A stretch of 26,402 nucleotides of DNA from positions 1 to 26,402 of the forward strand of contig CAZKPP010000020.1 in NCBI GenBank assembly GCA_964554665.1, given 5' to 3'. Shown in pieces: positions 13,795-21,672 of this stretch (the first letter of the stretch is position 1; the number at the start of each line of letters is the position of its first letter). A model generated the notes under the pieces. That model saw nothing but the letters and a program-made list of their open reading frames with translations. It was not told the origin of the DNA and searched no databases. The position numbers and the translations under genes are program-made. Source of the stretch: UBA3263 sp964554665. Its GTDB lineage: Bacteria > Bacteroidota > Bacteroidia > Bacteroidales > Muribaculaceae.

Positions 13795-16062
13795 ATGATA
13801 CAGCAATATCCGACCAACCCCGACCTTCAGGAAGAAGACCGCATGATTGAAGCCGCATTTCAAGATGTGCTTCAGGGCTACCTGAACTCCAACCACCGCA
13901 AAAAAGTGGAGATTATTGAGCGAGCCTATCGGTTTGCCAAGTCCGCCCATGCGGGAGTTCGTCGTCGCTCCGGCGAGCCGTATATTCTTCACCCGATTGC
14001 TGTTGCGCGCATAGCGTCGCAGGAAATCGGCCTCGGCTCGACGAGCATCTGCGCCGCCCTGCTCCACGATGTTGTTGAAGACACCGACTACACGGTCGAG
14101 GATATCCGCTCCAACTTCGGCGACAAGATTGCGCAGCTGGTAGAGGGTCTGACCAAAATTTCGGGGGGTATTTTCGGCGAACACGCCTCGGCGCAGGCCG
14201 AAAACTTCCGCAAGTTGCTGCTGACCATGAACGAGGATATCAGGGTTGTGCTCATAAAAATGGCCGATCGCCTGCACAACATGCGCACCCTCGGCTCCAT
14301 GGCACCGAACAAGCAATATAAAATCGCCGGCGAAACGCTCTATATCTACGCCCCGCTTGCCCACCGCCTCGGCCTCTTTTCAATCAAAACCGAGCTCGAA
14401 GACCTGAGCTTCAAATACGAGCATCCGACGGCATATCAGGAGATTGCCGACAAAATCGAAGCCACAGAGCGCAAGCGCCGAATGGTTTATGAGGATTTTG
14501 CGGCTCCCATAACCGCCAAACTTGCCGAACTCGGCATAAAGTTCCAGGCCAAATACCGCCTGAAGAGCGTTTATAGCATCTGGCGGAAAATGGAAACCAA
14601 AAAAATTCCGTTTGAGGAGGTTTATGATCTCTACGCCATGCGCATTATTTTCAACTGCGACGACCCCGCGCAGGAAAAGGAAATCAGCTGGCGCATATAT
14701 TCGGCCATCACCGACCTCTATAAGCTCCACCCCGACCGTACGCGCGACTGGATCAGTGTGCCGAAAGCCAATGGCTATCAGGCACTGCATCTGACAGTTA
14801 TGGGCGCCGACGGCAACTGGGTGGAAATTCAGATACGCTCGGAGCGCATGGACGACATTGCCGAACGCGGATTTGCCGCTCACTGGAAATACAAAGATGG
14901 CGAAGGCGAGGAAGAAACCGAGCTGAGTCAATGGCTGGAAACCATCAAAGATATTCTGGAGAGCCCCGAGCCAAGCGCGCTCGACTTCCTCGACACGGTG
15001 AAGCTGAATCTTTTTGCCAACGAAATCGTTGTGTTCACCCCAAAGGGCGAGCCGATAACCCTGCCGGCCAAGGCTACGGTGCTCGACCTTGCGTTTACGC
15101 TCCATAGCCAGCTCGGCATTCACTGCATCGCCGGCAAAGTGAACCACAAGTTGGTTTCGCTGTCAACCCCGCTGCAGAGCGGCGACCAGATTGAAATCAT
15201 AACCTCGCAGACCCAGCAGCCGCAGGAGGAATGGATGAAGTTCCTGGCAACCGCCAAGGCCCGCACCCGCCTGCGTCAGGCCCTGCGCCGCGACCGTCAG
15301 CCAATGATCGAGGAGGGCAAGACCCTTTTTGAGGCCGCACGCAAGCAGGCCGGAGTTGAAGAGAGCAACGAGCTCTTTACCAAAATGATGGGCTACTATC
15401 GCGTAAACTCGCGCGAAGACATATTCATCGGCATCGCCAAAGGCGAAATCAACCCCACCGACACTTTTGCCGCGCTGCGCAAGACCGCCAAGCCGCAAAG
15501 CGCCGCCGCCCAAACCTCGGCCCTGTTCAAAAAGCTGCTCAACCCCTTCAGCACCCCCAAGAAAAAGCCGCTCGACAAGTGGAAGGCCGACGACGAAGAA
15601 GTGGCCATCAACGTCAAGGAAATCTATACGCTAAAAACCGCCAAGGGCAAGGAGAACTACCACCTGGCGGACTGCTGCTCACCGCTGCCGGGCGACGACG
15701 TTATGGGCTTTATTGAAGACGACGGCACGGTTACCGTTCACTCGCTGAACTGCCCGCGCGCCGCACTGCTCCGCGCCACCTACGGCCACCGCATCCTGAT
15801 GACCCGCTGGGAAGAAACTCCCGAAACGCGCTTCAAGGCCGAAATTCAGATTGAAGGCATTGACCGCCGCGGCATACTTCAGGAAATCAGCTCGGTAGTC
15901 AGCGGCGGAGCAAACATCGACCTCCGCGAATTCTCAATCGAAGCGACCAACGAAGTATTCAGCGGGCATCTGACCGTAAAAGTTACCGATGCCGAGGCCG
16001 TTGATGTTCTTTGCAACCAACTCAAGAAAATTTCAGGCGTAACTTCCGCAACCAGAATATGA
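13795..16062 (+). CDS. relA: Bifunctional (p)ppGpp synthetase/hydrolase, RelA/SpoT family
   Basis: Makes and degrades the stringent-response alarmone (p)ppGpp from GTP/GDP and ATP. The 755-residue protein has the full long-RSH layout. The HD hydrolase has H66, H91-D92 in LLHDVVEDTDY, and D158 in KMADRLHN. The synthetase has the catalytic acidic residues likely at D278 (YDLYAMRI) and E344 (VEIQIRS), and the SVPKANGYQALH loop at 321-332. A TGS domain spans about 400-475, a Cys-containing zinc-finger-like region includes LADCCSPLPGD near 627-638, and a C-terminal ACT domain spans about 680-755. Hydrolase residues are intact, so it should be Rel/SpoT-like and not a hydrolase-dead RelA. It heads a five-gene operon and overlaps the next gene by ATGA. 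Confidence 0.96.
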   Translation: MIQQYPTNPDLQEEDRMIEAAFQDVLQGYLNSNHRKKVEIIERAYRFAKSAHAGVRRRSGEPYILHPIAVARIASQEIGLGSTSICAALLHDVVEDTDYTVEDIRSNFGDKIAQLVEGLTKISGGIFGEHASAQAENFRKLLLTMNEDIRVVLIKMADRLHNMRTLGSMAPNKQYKIAGETLYIYAPLAHRLGLFSIKTELEDLSFKYEHPTAYQEIADKIEATERKRRMVYEDFAAPITAKLAELGIKFQAKYRLKSVYSIWRKMETKKIPFEEVYDLYAMRIIFNCDDPAQEKEISWRIYSAITDLYKLHPDRTRDWISVPKANGYQALHLTVMGADGNWVEIQIRSERMDDIAERGFAAHWKYKDGEGEEETELSQWLETIKDILESPEPSALDFLDTVKLNLFANEIVVFTPKGEPITLPAKATVLDLAFTLHSQLGIHCIAGKVNHKLVSLSTPLQSGDQIEIITSQTQQPQEEWMKFLATAKARTRLRQALRRDRQPMIEEGKTLFEAARKQAGVEESNELFTKMMGYYRVNSREDIFIGIAKGEINPTDTFAALRKTAKPQSAAAQTSALFKKLLNPFSTPKKKPLDKWKADDEEVAINVKEIYTLKTAKGKENYHLADCCSPLPGDDVMGFIEDDGTVTVHSLNCPRAALLRATYGHRILMTRWEETPETRFKAEIQIEGIDRRGILQEISSVVSGGANIDLREFSIEATNEVFSGHLTVKVTDAEAVDVLCNQLKKISGVTSATRI

Positions 16063-18077
16063 AAAGCCGCTATACTACCCAAATTCTGACCCTGATTCTG
16101 GGCATAGCCATTGTTGTTTGGCTGCTGCCGCGCCATTCGGCATCGAGCTACATTTATCAAATCAACCGCCCGTGGAACTACCAGCTGCTCACCGCGCAGT
16201 TCGACATTCCCATCCGCCCCGACTCAATGTCGGTTCAGGAGGCCATCGACTCCATAAACCGCAGTTTCGTGCCGGTTTACAAGCGCCTGCCCTCCGTAGA
16301 ACAAAACGTTAACGCTCAGCTCGCCAAGGCTCTCAACAGCGTTGATGTTTCCTCATCGGTGCGCTCGCAGTTGTCATCGCGGGTAAAGGAAGTATATGCC
16401 AAAGGCCTGGTAGATGAAGAAGTATTCAACAGCATCTCTACCGGCCGGTTACCGGCAGTGAGAGTAGTTAACGGCAACTCCCTGCAGCGCAAGACCACCA
16501 ACCAGCTGCGGTCGCCGCGCCGCGCCTACGAATGGCTTAAAGAGCAGCTTGACTACGACGAAGCGCACTATGCCATCGAGCAGTCGAAACTTGCGGCGCT
16601 GCTCGTTCCCAACGTGGTTCTCGATACCGTTATGTCGGAGCGCATGCTCACCGACCTCAAGCAGCGCGCCACAGCGCCCATCGGCGTAATCCAGCAGGGC
16701 GAACGCATTATCGACCGCGGCGAAGTAGTTACGCCTCAGCTTTATACCATATTGCGGACATACGAAGCGCTGCAGGCCGAACGTGGCAACGGCGCCGACG
16801 GCAACGGGCTTTACGCCTGGCTGGCCAAGAGCATTTACGTTGGCATTCTGTTTACCCTGCTCGGCGTTTTCCTCTATTATTTCAGGCGCAGACTCTGGCG
16901 CCAGCCAAAGGTTGTGGCCTATCTGGTAGGCCTTATTGTTGCATTCTGCATATTTGCCTTCCTTATGTCGAAGACCCTTGATTCGGGCCTCTACATAGTG
17001 CCGTTCTCGATGGTTGCGATTATGATAATCGTGTTCTTCGACGGACGAACAGCCATGTTCGCAACCCTAACAACAACCTTGCTGTGTGCGGTAATCGCCA
17101 ACTTCCCGCTCGAATTCATAGCCCTGCAATTCGTGGGCGCATCCATAGCCATCAACTCGCTGAAGGAATTGAGCCTACGCTCGCAGCTGCTCCGCACCGC
17201 CCTGCTGATTTACCTGGGGTCGGTGCTGACCTACGTTGCCATCAACGTTATGCTCACCGGCACTTTTGCGTCGCTCGCGCCGAAAATGTTCGGCTTCCTG
17301 GCCATCAACATTGTGTTGGTGTCGTTTGCCTACGTTCTGGTCTTTGTGTTCGAGCGGTGGCTCGGCTTCACCTCCACCGTTGGCCTGGTTGAACTGAGCG
17401 ACATTAACCACCCGCTGCTGCGCGAGCTATCGCGTCAATGTCCGGGCACTTTCCAGCACGCCATGGGTGTGAGCAATCTCGCAGCCGAAGCCGCCGGCAA
17501 GCTCGGGGCAAACGTTCAGCTGATTCGTGCCGGCGCCCTCTACCACGACATCGGCAAAATCGAAAATCCGGCATTCTTCACCGAGAACCAGCATGGCGTT
17601 AACCCGCATTCGGCCCTTTCGCCCGAACAGAGCGCACGCATAATCATCAACCACGTGCAGGACGGCCTGCGCCGCGCCGAAAAAGCAAACCTGCCGTCGG
17701 CTATACGCAACTTCATTGCCGAACACCATGGTGCGGGCGTTGCCAAATACTTCTACATAACCGCCTGCAACAACGCTCCCGACGGCGAGACCGTTGACGC
17801 TGCGCCATATACCTATCCGGGCCCGAATCCCTCAACGGTTGAAAGCTCCATAATAATGATGGCCGATGCGGTTGAGGCCGCATCGCGCTCGCTGACCAAT
17901 TATTCACCCGAAGCCATTAAAGACCTCGTAAACAAGATTATCGACTCGCAGGTTGCCGCCGGTCTCCACAACAACTCGCCGCTGGCCTTCCGCGACGTTC
18001 AAACTATCAAAGACTCGTTTATTGAACGCCTGCTGACGATTTACCACTCGCGCATTGTCTACCCCGAAAAGAAATGA
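16059..18077 (+). CDS. pgpH: 7TM-HD domain phosphodiesterase, PgpH family (probable c-di-AMP hydrolase)
   Basis: A 672-residue membrane enzyme. One N-terminal membrane helix (about 7-24) is followed by an exported 7TMR-HDED-type domain (about 28-260), a block of about seven membrane helices (about 265-435), then a cytoplasmic HD domain. Its metal ligands are visible: H467 in FQHAMGV, H496-D497 in LYHDIGK, H556-H557 in AEHHGAG and a later MMADAVEA segment. Characterised PgpH proteins hydrolyse c-di-AMP to pApA. The frame is open upstream to 16011, but the ATG at 16059 overlaps the relA stop and begins MKSRYTTQILTLILG, an obvious membrane start. Being coupled to relA is noteworthy, because ppGpp is reported to inhibit PgpH in Listeria. 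Confidence 0.88.
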   Translation: MKSRYTTQILTLILGIAIVVWLLPRHSASSYIYQINRPWNYQLLTAQFDIPIRPDSMSVQEAIDSINRSFVPVYKRLPSVEQNVNAQLAKALNSVDVSSSVRSQLSSRVKEVYAKGLVDEEVFNSISTGRLPAVRVVNGNSLQRKTTNQLRSPRRAYEWLKEQLDYDEAHYAIEQSKLAALLVPNVVLDTVMSERMLTDLKQRATAPIGVIQQGERIIDRGEVVTPQLYTILRTYEALQAERGNGADGNGLYAWLAKSIYVGILFTLLGVFLYYFRRRLWRQPKVVAYLVGLIVAFCIFAFLMSKTLDSGLYIVPFSMVAIMIIVFFDGRTAMFATLTTTLLCAVIANFPLEFIALQFVGASIAINSLKELSLRSQLLRTALLIYLGSVLTYVAINVMLTGTFASLAPKMFGFLAINIVLVSFAYVLVFVFERWLGFTSTVGLVELSDINHPLLRELSRQCPGTFQHAMGVSNLAAEAAGKLGANVQLIRAGALYHDIGKIENPAFFTENQHGVNPHSALSPEQSARIIINHVQDGLRRAEKANLPSAIRNFIAEHHGAGVAKYFYITACNNAPDGETVDAAPYTYPGPNPSTVESSIIMMADAVEAASRSLTNYSPEAIKDLVNKIIDSQVAAGLHNNSPLAFRDVQTIKDSFIERLLTIYHSRIVYPEKK

Positions 18078-18862
18078 CACCGATTGAGCTGACAAACGAA
18101 AACACTGCCGGCATGCGGCTGATACTGCGTGTCGACAACCGGCGTCTGTCGGCGCTGATTGTCGGCTCGGAGTCTATCGACCCGGCGGTTGCCTCCGTAG
18201 TTGAGGAACTGCCCGAACACTCGGTCAAGGCCTTTGAGAATGCGGTTTACGACAATCCGCTGCTGCTCGGCGATTTTGCTTCAATCGACATTATATTCTC
18301 AACCCCGGAGATTTTTCTGATTCCGGTGTCGGCAAACGAATTGGCCGAAGAAATTGCCGAGGCTATGCTCCCCGACTCGTCGGAGCTGCGAACCGTTATG
18401 CTCGACAGGGCCGGAGAGACAGTAACGGTAGGCTACGTGGTTGAGGCCGAACTGCTGAACTTTTTAAAGCGCACGTTTGCCTGCGCCGAGTTTCACCACT
18501 CGCTCAGCGTCACAGCCCGCTGGCTGCTGAAAAATGAACCGGCCGGATTCTACGGGCTGGTCAACGGCCCGTGCGACGTGGCTCTCTGCAGCATAAACGC
18601 CGACGGTGCAATCCGTTATCTGAACTGCCCGCAGGCAGCCGGCGCAAACGACTGCGCTTATTATATTCTTGCAACTGCCGCAGACGAACCGGTAACAATC
18701 ATGACCGTTGACCCGGAATTGCGCGCTGCAATAACCGACACAATAACCAAAGTTAAAAATTCAACGCAACTGACCGCTCCTGCCCTGCCGGAGAGTTTGC
18801 TGAATTTGCGCCGCCGCGCGCCGAAAGTTGCGTTCGACATGCTCTTTATTACGCAATTATGA
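18074..18862 (+). CDS. DUF3822 family protein
   Basis: A 262-residue protein without signal peptide or membrane segments, so probably cytosolic. I recognise it as DUF3822, a Bacteroidetes family of unknown function that is typically encoded directly before rsmD. That context is reproduced here, with four-base ATGA overlaps on both sides. The constant neighbourhood suggests a role connected with rRNA methylation or ribosome assembly, but no catalytic motif is visible and this is inference from position only. Confidence 0.75.
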   Translation: MTPIELTNENTAGMRLILRVDNRRLSALIVGSESIDPAVASVVEELPEHSVKAFENAVYDNPLLLGDFASIDIIFSTPEIFLIPVSANELAEEIAEAMLPDSSELRTVMLDRAGETVTVGYVVEAELLNFLKRTFACAEFHHSLSVTARWLLKNEPAGFYGLVNGPCDVALCSINADGAIRYLNCPQAAGANDCAYYILATAADEPVTIMTVDPELRAAITDTITKVKNSTQLTAPALPESLLNLRRRAPKVAFDMLFITQL

Positions 18863-19401
18863 GAATTATCCGCGGAAAATTCGGCCGTCGACGCTTCGAT
18901 GTGCCAACAAACATATCAGCACGCCCAACTACCGACTTCGCGCGTGAAAATATCTTCAACGTGCTCGAAAACTACCTGGATTTCGATGGCATCGCCGCCA
19001 TTGACCTCTTTGCCGGCACCGGCGCCATATCGCTCGAAATGGTTAGCCGCGGCGCAGCCTCGGTAGTGGCCGTTGAAAAAGCGCCCACCCAATACCGGTT
19101 TATCGAAAAAGTGCGCCAGCAACTGAATTGCACGGAGCTGACGGTTATTCGCGGCGATGCCCTGAAATATATTGAGAGCACCGTTTCGCCGGTCGACCTG
19201 ATTTTTGCCGACCCGCCATACGATATGGAGGGTTTCGACGCGGTGCCGGAAACCATATTGGGCTCCGGAGCGTGTGGCGACAACACCATAGTTGTTGTTG
19301 AACACTCCAAGAAACACGATTTTTCCTCTCTTCCCGATTTTCGTCAGCACCGGGCCTACGGATCGGTGAATTTTTCAATCTTCTGTAAGTCGGAACTCTA
19401 A
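18859..19401 (+). CDS. rsmD: 16S rRNA (guanine966-N2)-methyltransferase RsmD
   Basis: Transfers a methyl group from S-adenosylmethionine to N2 of G966 of 16S rRNA during 30S assembly. The 180-residue protein begins with the family hallmark MRIIRGKFGRRRF and has ARPTTDFARENIFNVL (21-36), the SAM-binding motif DLFAGTGAISLE (49-60) and the N2-guanine catalytic motif DPPY (118-121). The length is normal for RsmD. The start overlaps the DUF3822 stop and its own stop abuts the mgtE ATG (TAAATG), so translation is probably coupled through the operon. Confidence 0.93.
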   Translation: MRIIRGKFGRRRFDVPTNISARPTTDFARENIFNVLENYLDFDGIAAIDLFAGTGAISLEMVSRGAASVVAVEKAPTQYRFIEKVRQQLNCTELTVIRGDALKYIESTVSPVDLIFADPPYDMEGFDAVPETILGSGACGDNTIVVVEHSKKHDFSSLPDFRQHRAYGSVNFSIFCKSEL

Positions 19402-20769
19402 ATGAAGGAATACAGCCCCGAATATCTCGAAAAAATTCGCGAAATAATCGCCAAGGGCGACGTTGACGCAGCCCGTCGTGAACTCGACGAACTGCACCCC
19501 GCGGATATTGCCGAACTTTATCAAGACCTCGACATCCAGCAGGCCGAGTTCCTTTATAAGCTGCTCGACGAGGAAACCGCGGCCGACGTGCTTCTGGAAC
19601 TCGACGAGGACGAGCGTCACAAGCTGCTCGAAGCGCTGCCCAACGATGTGATTGCCAAGCAGGTCGACCACATGGACACCGACGATGCCGCCGACGTGCT
19701 CCAGGAGCTCGACAAAGAGGACCGCGAAGAAGTGCTTGCGCAACTCGACGACTTTGAGCAGGCCGGTGATATTATCGACCTGATGAAGTATCCCGAGAAC
19801 ACCGCCGGCTCGCTGATGTCAACCGAAATGATTGTTGTCAACGAAAACTGGTCGATGCCCGAGTGCATCAAGGAGATGCGCCTGCAAGCCGAGGAACTCG
19901 ACGAGATATATTACGTTTACGTAGTCGACAACGACGAGCGCCTGCTCGGAATCCTGCCGCTGAAAAAAATGCTCACCCACCCCTCGGTGAGCAAAATAAA
20001 ACACGTTATGGAGGCCGATCCGGCATCGGTGAAAACCGACACCGACCTCGACGAGGTTGCCCAGGACTTTGAAAAATATGACCTTGCGGCAATGCCCGTA
20101 GTCGACGCCGTTGGCCGCCTGGTAGGGCAAATCACCTTCGACGACGTGATGGATACGGTCCGCGAAAGTGCCGAACGCGACTACCAGTTGGCATCAGGTA
20201 TTTCGAGCGACATTGAAACCGACGACTCCTGGTTTGCGCAGGCCAAAGCGCGCCTGCCCTGGCTTTTGATCGGCATAGCCGGCGGCATCGGCAACTCAAT
20301 GATTCTCGGCAATTTCGAAGCCGGTTTTGCCACCAACCCCGCCATGGCGCTGTTTATTCCGCTTATCGGCGGCACCGGTGGCAACGTCGGCATCCAGTCG
20401 TCGGCTATCGTGGTTCAAGGTCTCGCCAACGGCTCGCTCGACATACGCCACTCGTCGAAGCAGGTGCTTAAAGAAATCGGCGTGGGCATGCTCAACGCAA
20501 CCATAATCGCCGCCATGGTGTTTATCTACAACTGCTTCCGCCTGGGAGCCACACAGGTAACCACAATTGCGGTAGCCCTGAGTCTGTTTGCCGTAGTAAT
20601 TTTTGCCAGTGTCTTCGGCACGTTCGTTCCCCTCACCCTCGAACGTCTGAAAATCGACCCTGCCTTAGCAACCGGTCCCTTCATTTCGATTACCAACGAC
20701 ATTATCGGCATGGTAATCTACATGACCATATCTTCGGCCCTGCTCAGCGCTTTCGGCCTGAACGTTTAA
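19402..20769 (+). CDS. mgtE: Magnesium transporter MgtE
   Basis: Inner-membrane Mg2+ channel. The 455-residue protein has the standard order: an acidic helical N-domain (about 1-130, with repeated LLELDEDE/LQELDKED segments that bind Mg2+), a tandem CBS pair (about 135-255) and a five-helix pore domain (about 275-455) containing LIGGTGGNVGIQSSA. In characterised MgtE proteins the cytoplasmic domains sense Mg2+ and close the pore when it is abundant. The start codon follows the rsmD stop with no gap. There is no room for a leader riboswitch, so expression is probably tied to the relA operon. It ends 2 bp from the convergent SGNH gene. Confidence 0.95.
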   Translation: MKEYSPEYLEKIREIIAKGDVDAARRELDELHPADIAELYQDLDIQQAEFLYKLLDEETAADVLLELDEDERHKLLEALPNDVIAKQVDHMDTDDAADVLQELDKEDREEVLAQLDDFEQAGDIIDLMKYPENTAGSLMSTEMIVVNENWSMPECIKEMRLQAEELDEIYYVYVVDNDERLLGILPLKKMLTHPSVSKIKHVMEADPASVKTDTDLDEVAQDFEKYDLAAMPVVDAVGRLVGQITFDDVMDTVRESAERDYQLASGISSDIETDDSWFAQAKARLPWLLIGIAGGIGNSMILGNFEAGFATNPAMALFIPLIGGTGGNVGIQSSAIVVQGLANGSLDIRHSSKQVLKEIGVGMLNATIIAAMVFIYNCFRLGATQVTTIAVALSLFAVVIFASVFGTFVPLTLERLKIDPALATGPFISITNDIIGMVIYMTISSALLSAFGLNV

Positions 20770-20771
20770 GG

Positions 20772-21671
20772 CTATTGCGGGGAGCGGAGCAGTGAAACCA
20801 GGCGCCGGGTGTTCTCACGAACCCCGGCGGCATTGAGATGATGAACCGAGTCAAACGCCATTGAGTCGGGCACGACGAAATAATCGGGCGCCGCAGCCGG
20901 CTCTATGCCATATTTGCGGAACTCGGCGCCGAGCCGTTCAATGCCGGGCAGACTTTGGCGATAGTATGAGTCGACACACGTTGACCAAAGCACCATCACC
21001 CGGCAACCCATAGCCTCAAGCCCCTCGATTTTGCGCTTAAAATCGGCCAACGCCGCATCATCAACAGTGCCGTCAAACGGTAGCCGGCGCAGATCGGCGG
21101 GCTTCGGCGTGCAGGTGAGGTGCCTGACCTCATCGCCGATTTCGTTGAAGTTAGAGCTTTTATATCCTTCGGGCGGAACTGAATGATTGAGCCGCAAATG
21201 GCCCGGCACTCCCGACAGGAAGGTCAACCACTGCTTAAAATCGAGAGATTTCAGCGCCGTTGGTCCTGAATAGACAACGGCCGACGTCAGCGCCTCTCCA
21301 TAGCCGTAATATTCGTCGGTAAACAGTTCATATTCAGGGATTAAAACAACCATATCGCCCGGGCGCAGACGGTCGCGCAGGTTGTCAACCATAAAGCGCA
21401 GACCCATGCCCGAGTGCAAGCCGGTGTTTACAACGTTCACTCCGAGCTGATTACCCAACTCGCTGCCATCGAACCCAAAAGCAGCCGAACTGCCCGCAAC
21501 CAACACCAGCCGCGGCCCGGCAACGGAATCGAGGCGCGCCATTTTGCGGGTATAGGCATACATATAAGCATCACGGTTCGGGGGCTCAACAAAAGCATAG
21601 ACCGTCAGCCCGGCAATCAAACCTAAACAAATCAGAAGAAACAAGCCGACGCGAAGCAAATATTTTTTCAT
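20772..21671 (-). CDS. SGNH-hydrolase-like membrane-anchored protein, partner of MBOAT
   Basis: A 299-residue protein with one N-terminal membrane anchor (about 7-27) and an extracytoplasmic SGNH-like domain. The block VAGSSAAFGFDG (58-69) resembles the nucleophile GxS region. FDSVHHLNAAG (273-283) supplies the C-terminal D-x-x-H pair, and LVLVAG, VVNTGLHSGMG and MVVLIPEYELF fit the core strands. The gene starts 1 bp after the MBOAT stop. In alginate and teichoic-acid acylation systems an MBOAT protein moves acyl groups across the membrane and an SGNH or DltD-like protein places them on the polymer. By analogy this protein probably finishes O-acylation of a cell-envelope glycan. The polymer is unknown. 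Confidence 0.75.
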   Translation of the reverse strand: MKKYLLRVGLFLLICLGLIAGLTVYAFVEPPNRDAYMYAYTRKMARLDSVAGPRLVLVAGSSAAFGFDGSELGNQLGVNVVNTGLHSGMGLRFMVDNLRDRLRPGDMVVLIPEYELFTDEYYGYGEALTSAVVYSGPTALKSLDFKQWLTFLSGVPGHLRLNHSVPPEGYKSSNFNEIGDEVRHLTCTPKPADLRRLPFDGTVDDAALADFKRKIEGLEAMGCRVMVLWSTCVDSYYRQSLPGIERLGAEFRKYGIEPAAAPDYFVVPDSMAFDSVHHLNAAGVRENTRRLVSLLRSPQ

Positions 21672-21672
21672 A

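Noticed and set aside
14380..15147. 255-codon minus-strand frame within relA
   Set aside because: It is a shadow of the conserved synthetase and TGS domains.
16011..16058. Upstream start for the 7TM-HD protein
   Set aside because: It would lie inside the relA ACT domain and put a polar stretch before the first membrane helix. The ATGA overlap start is better.
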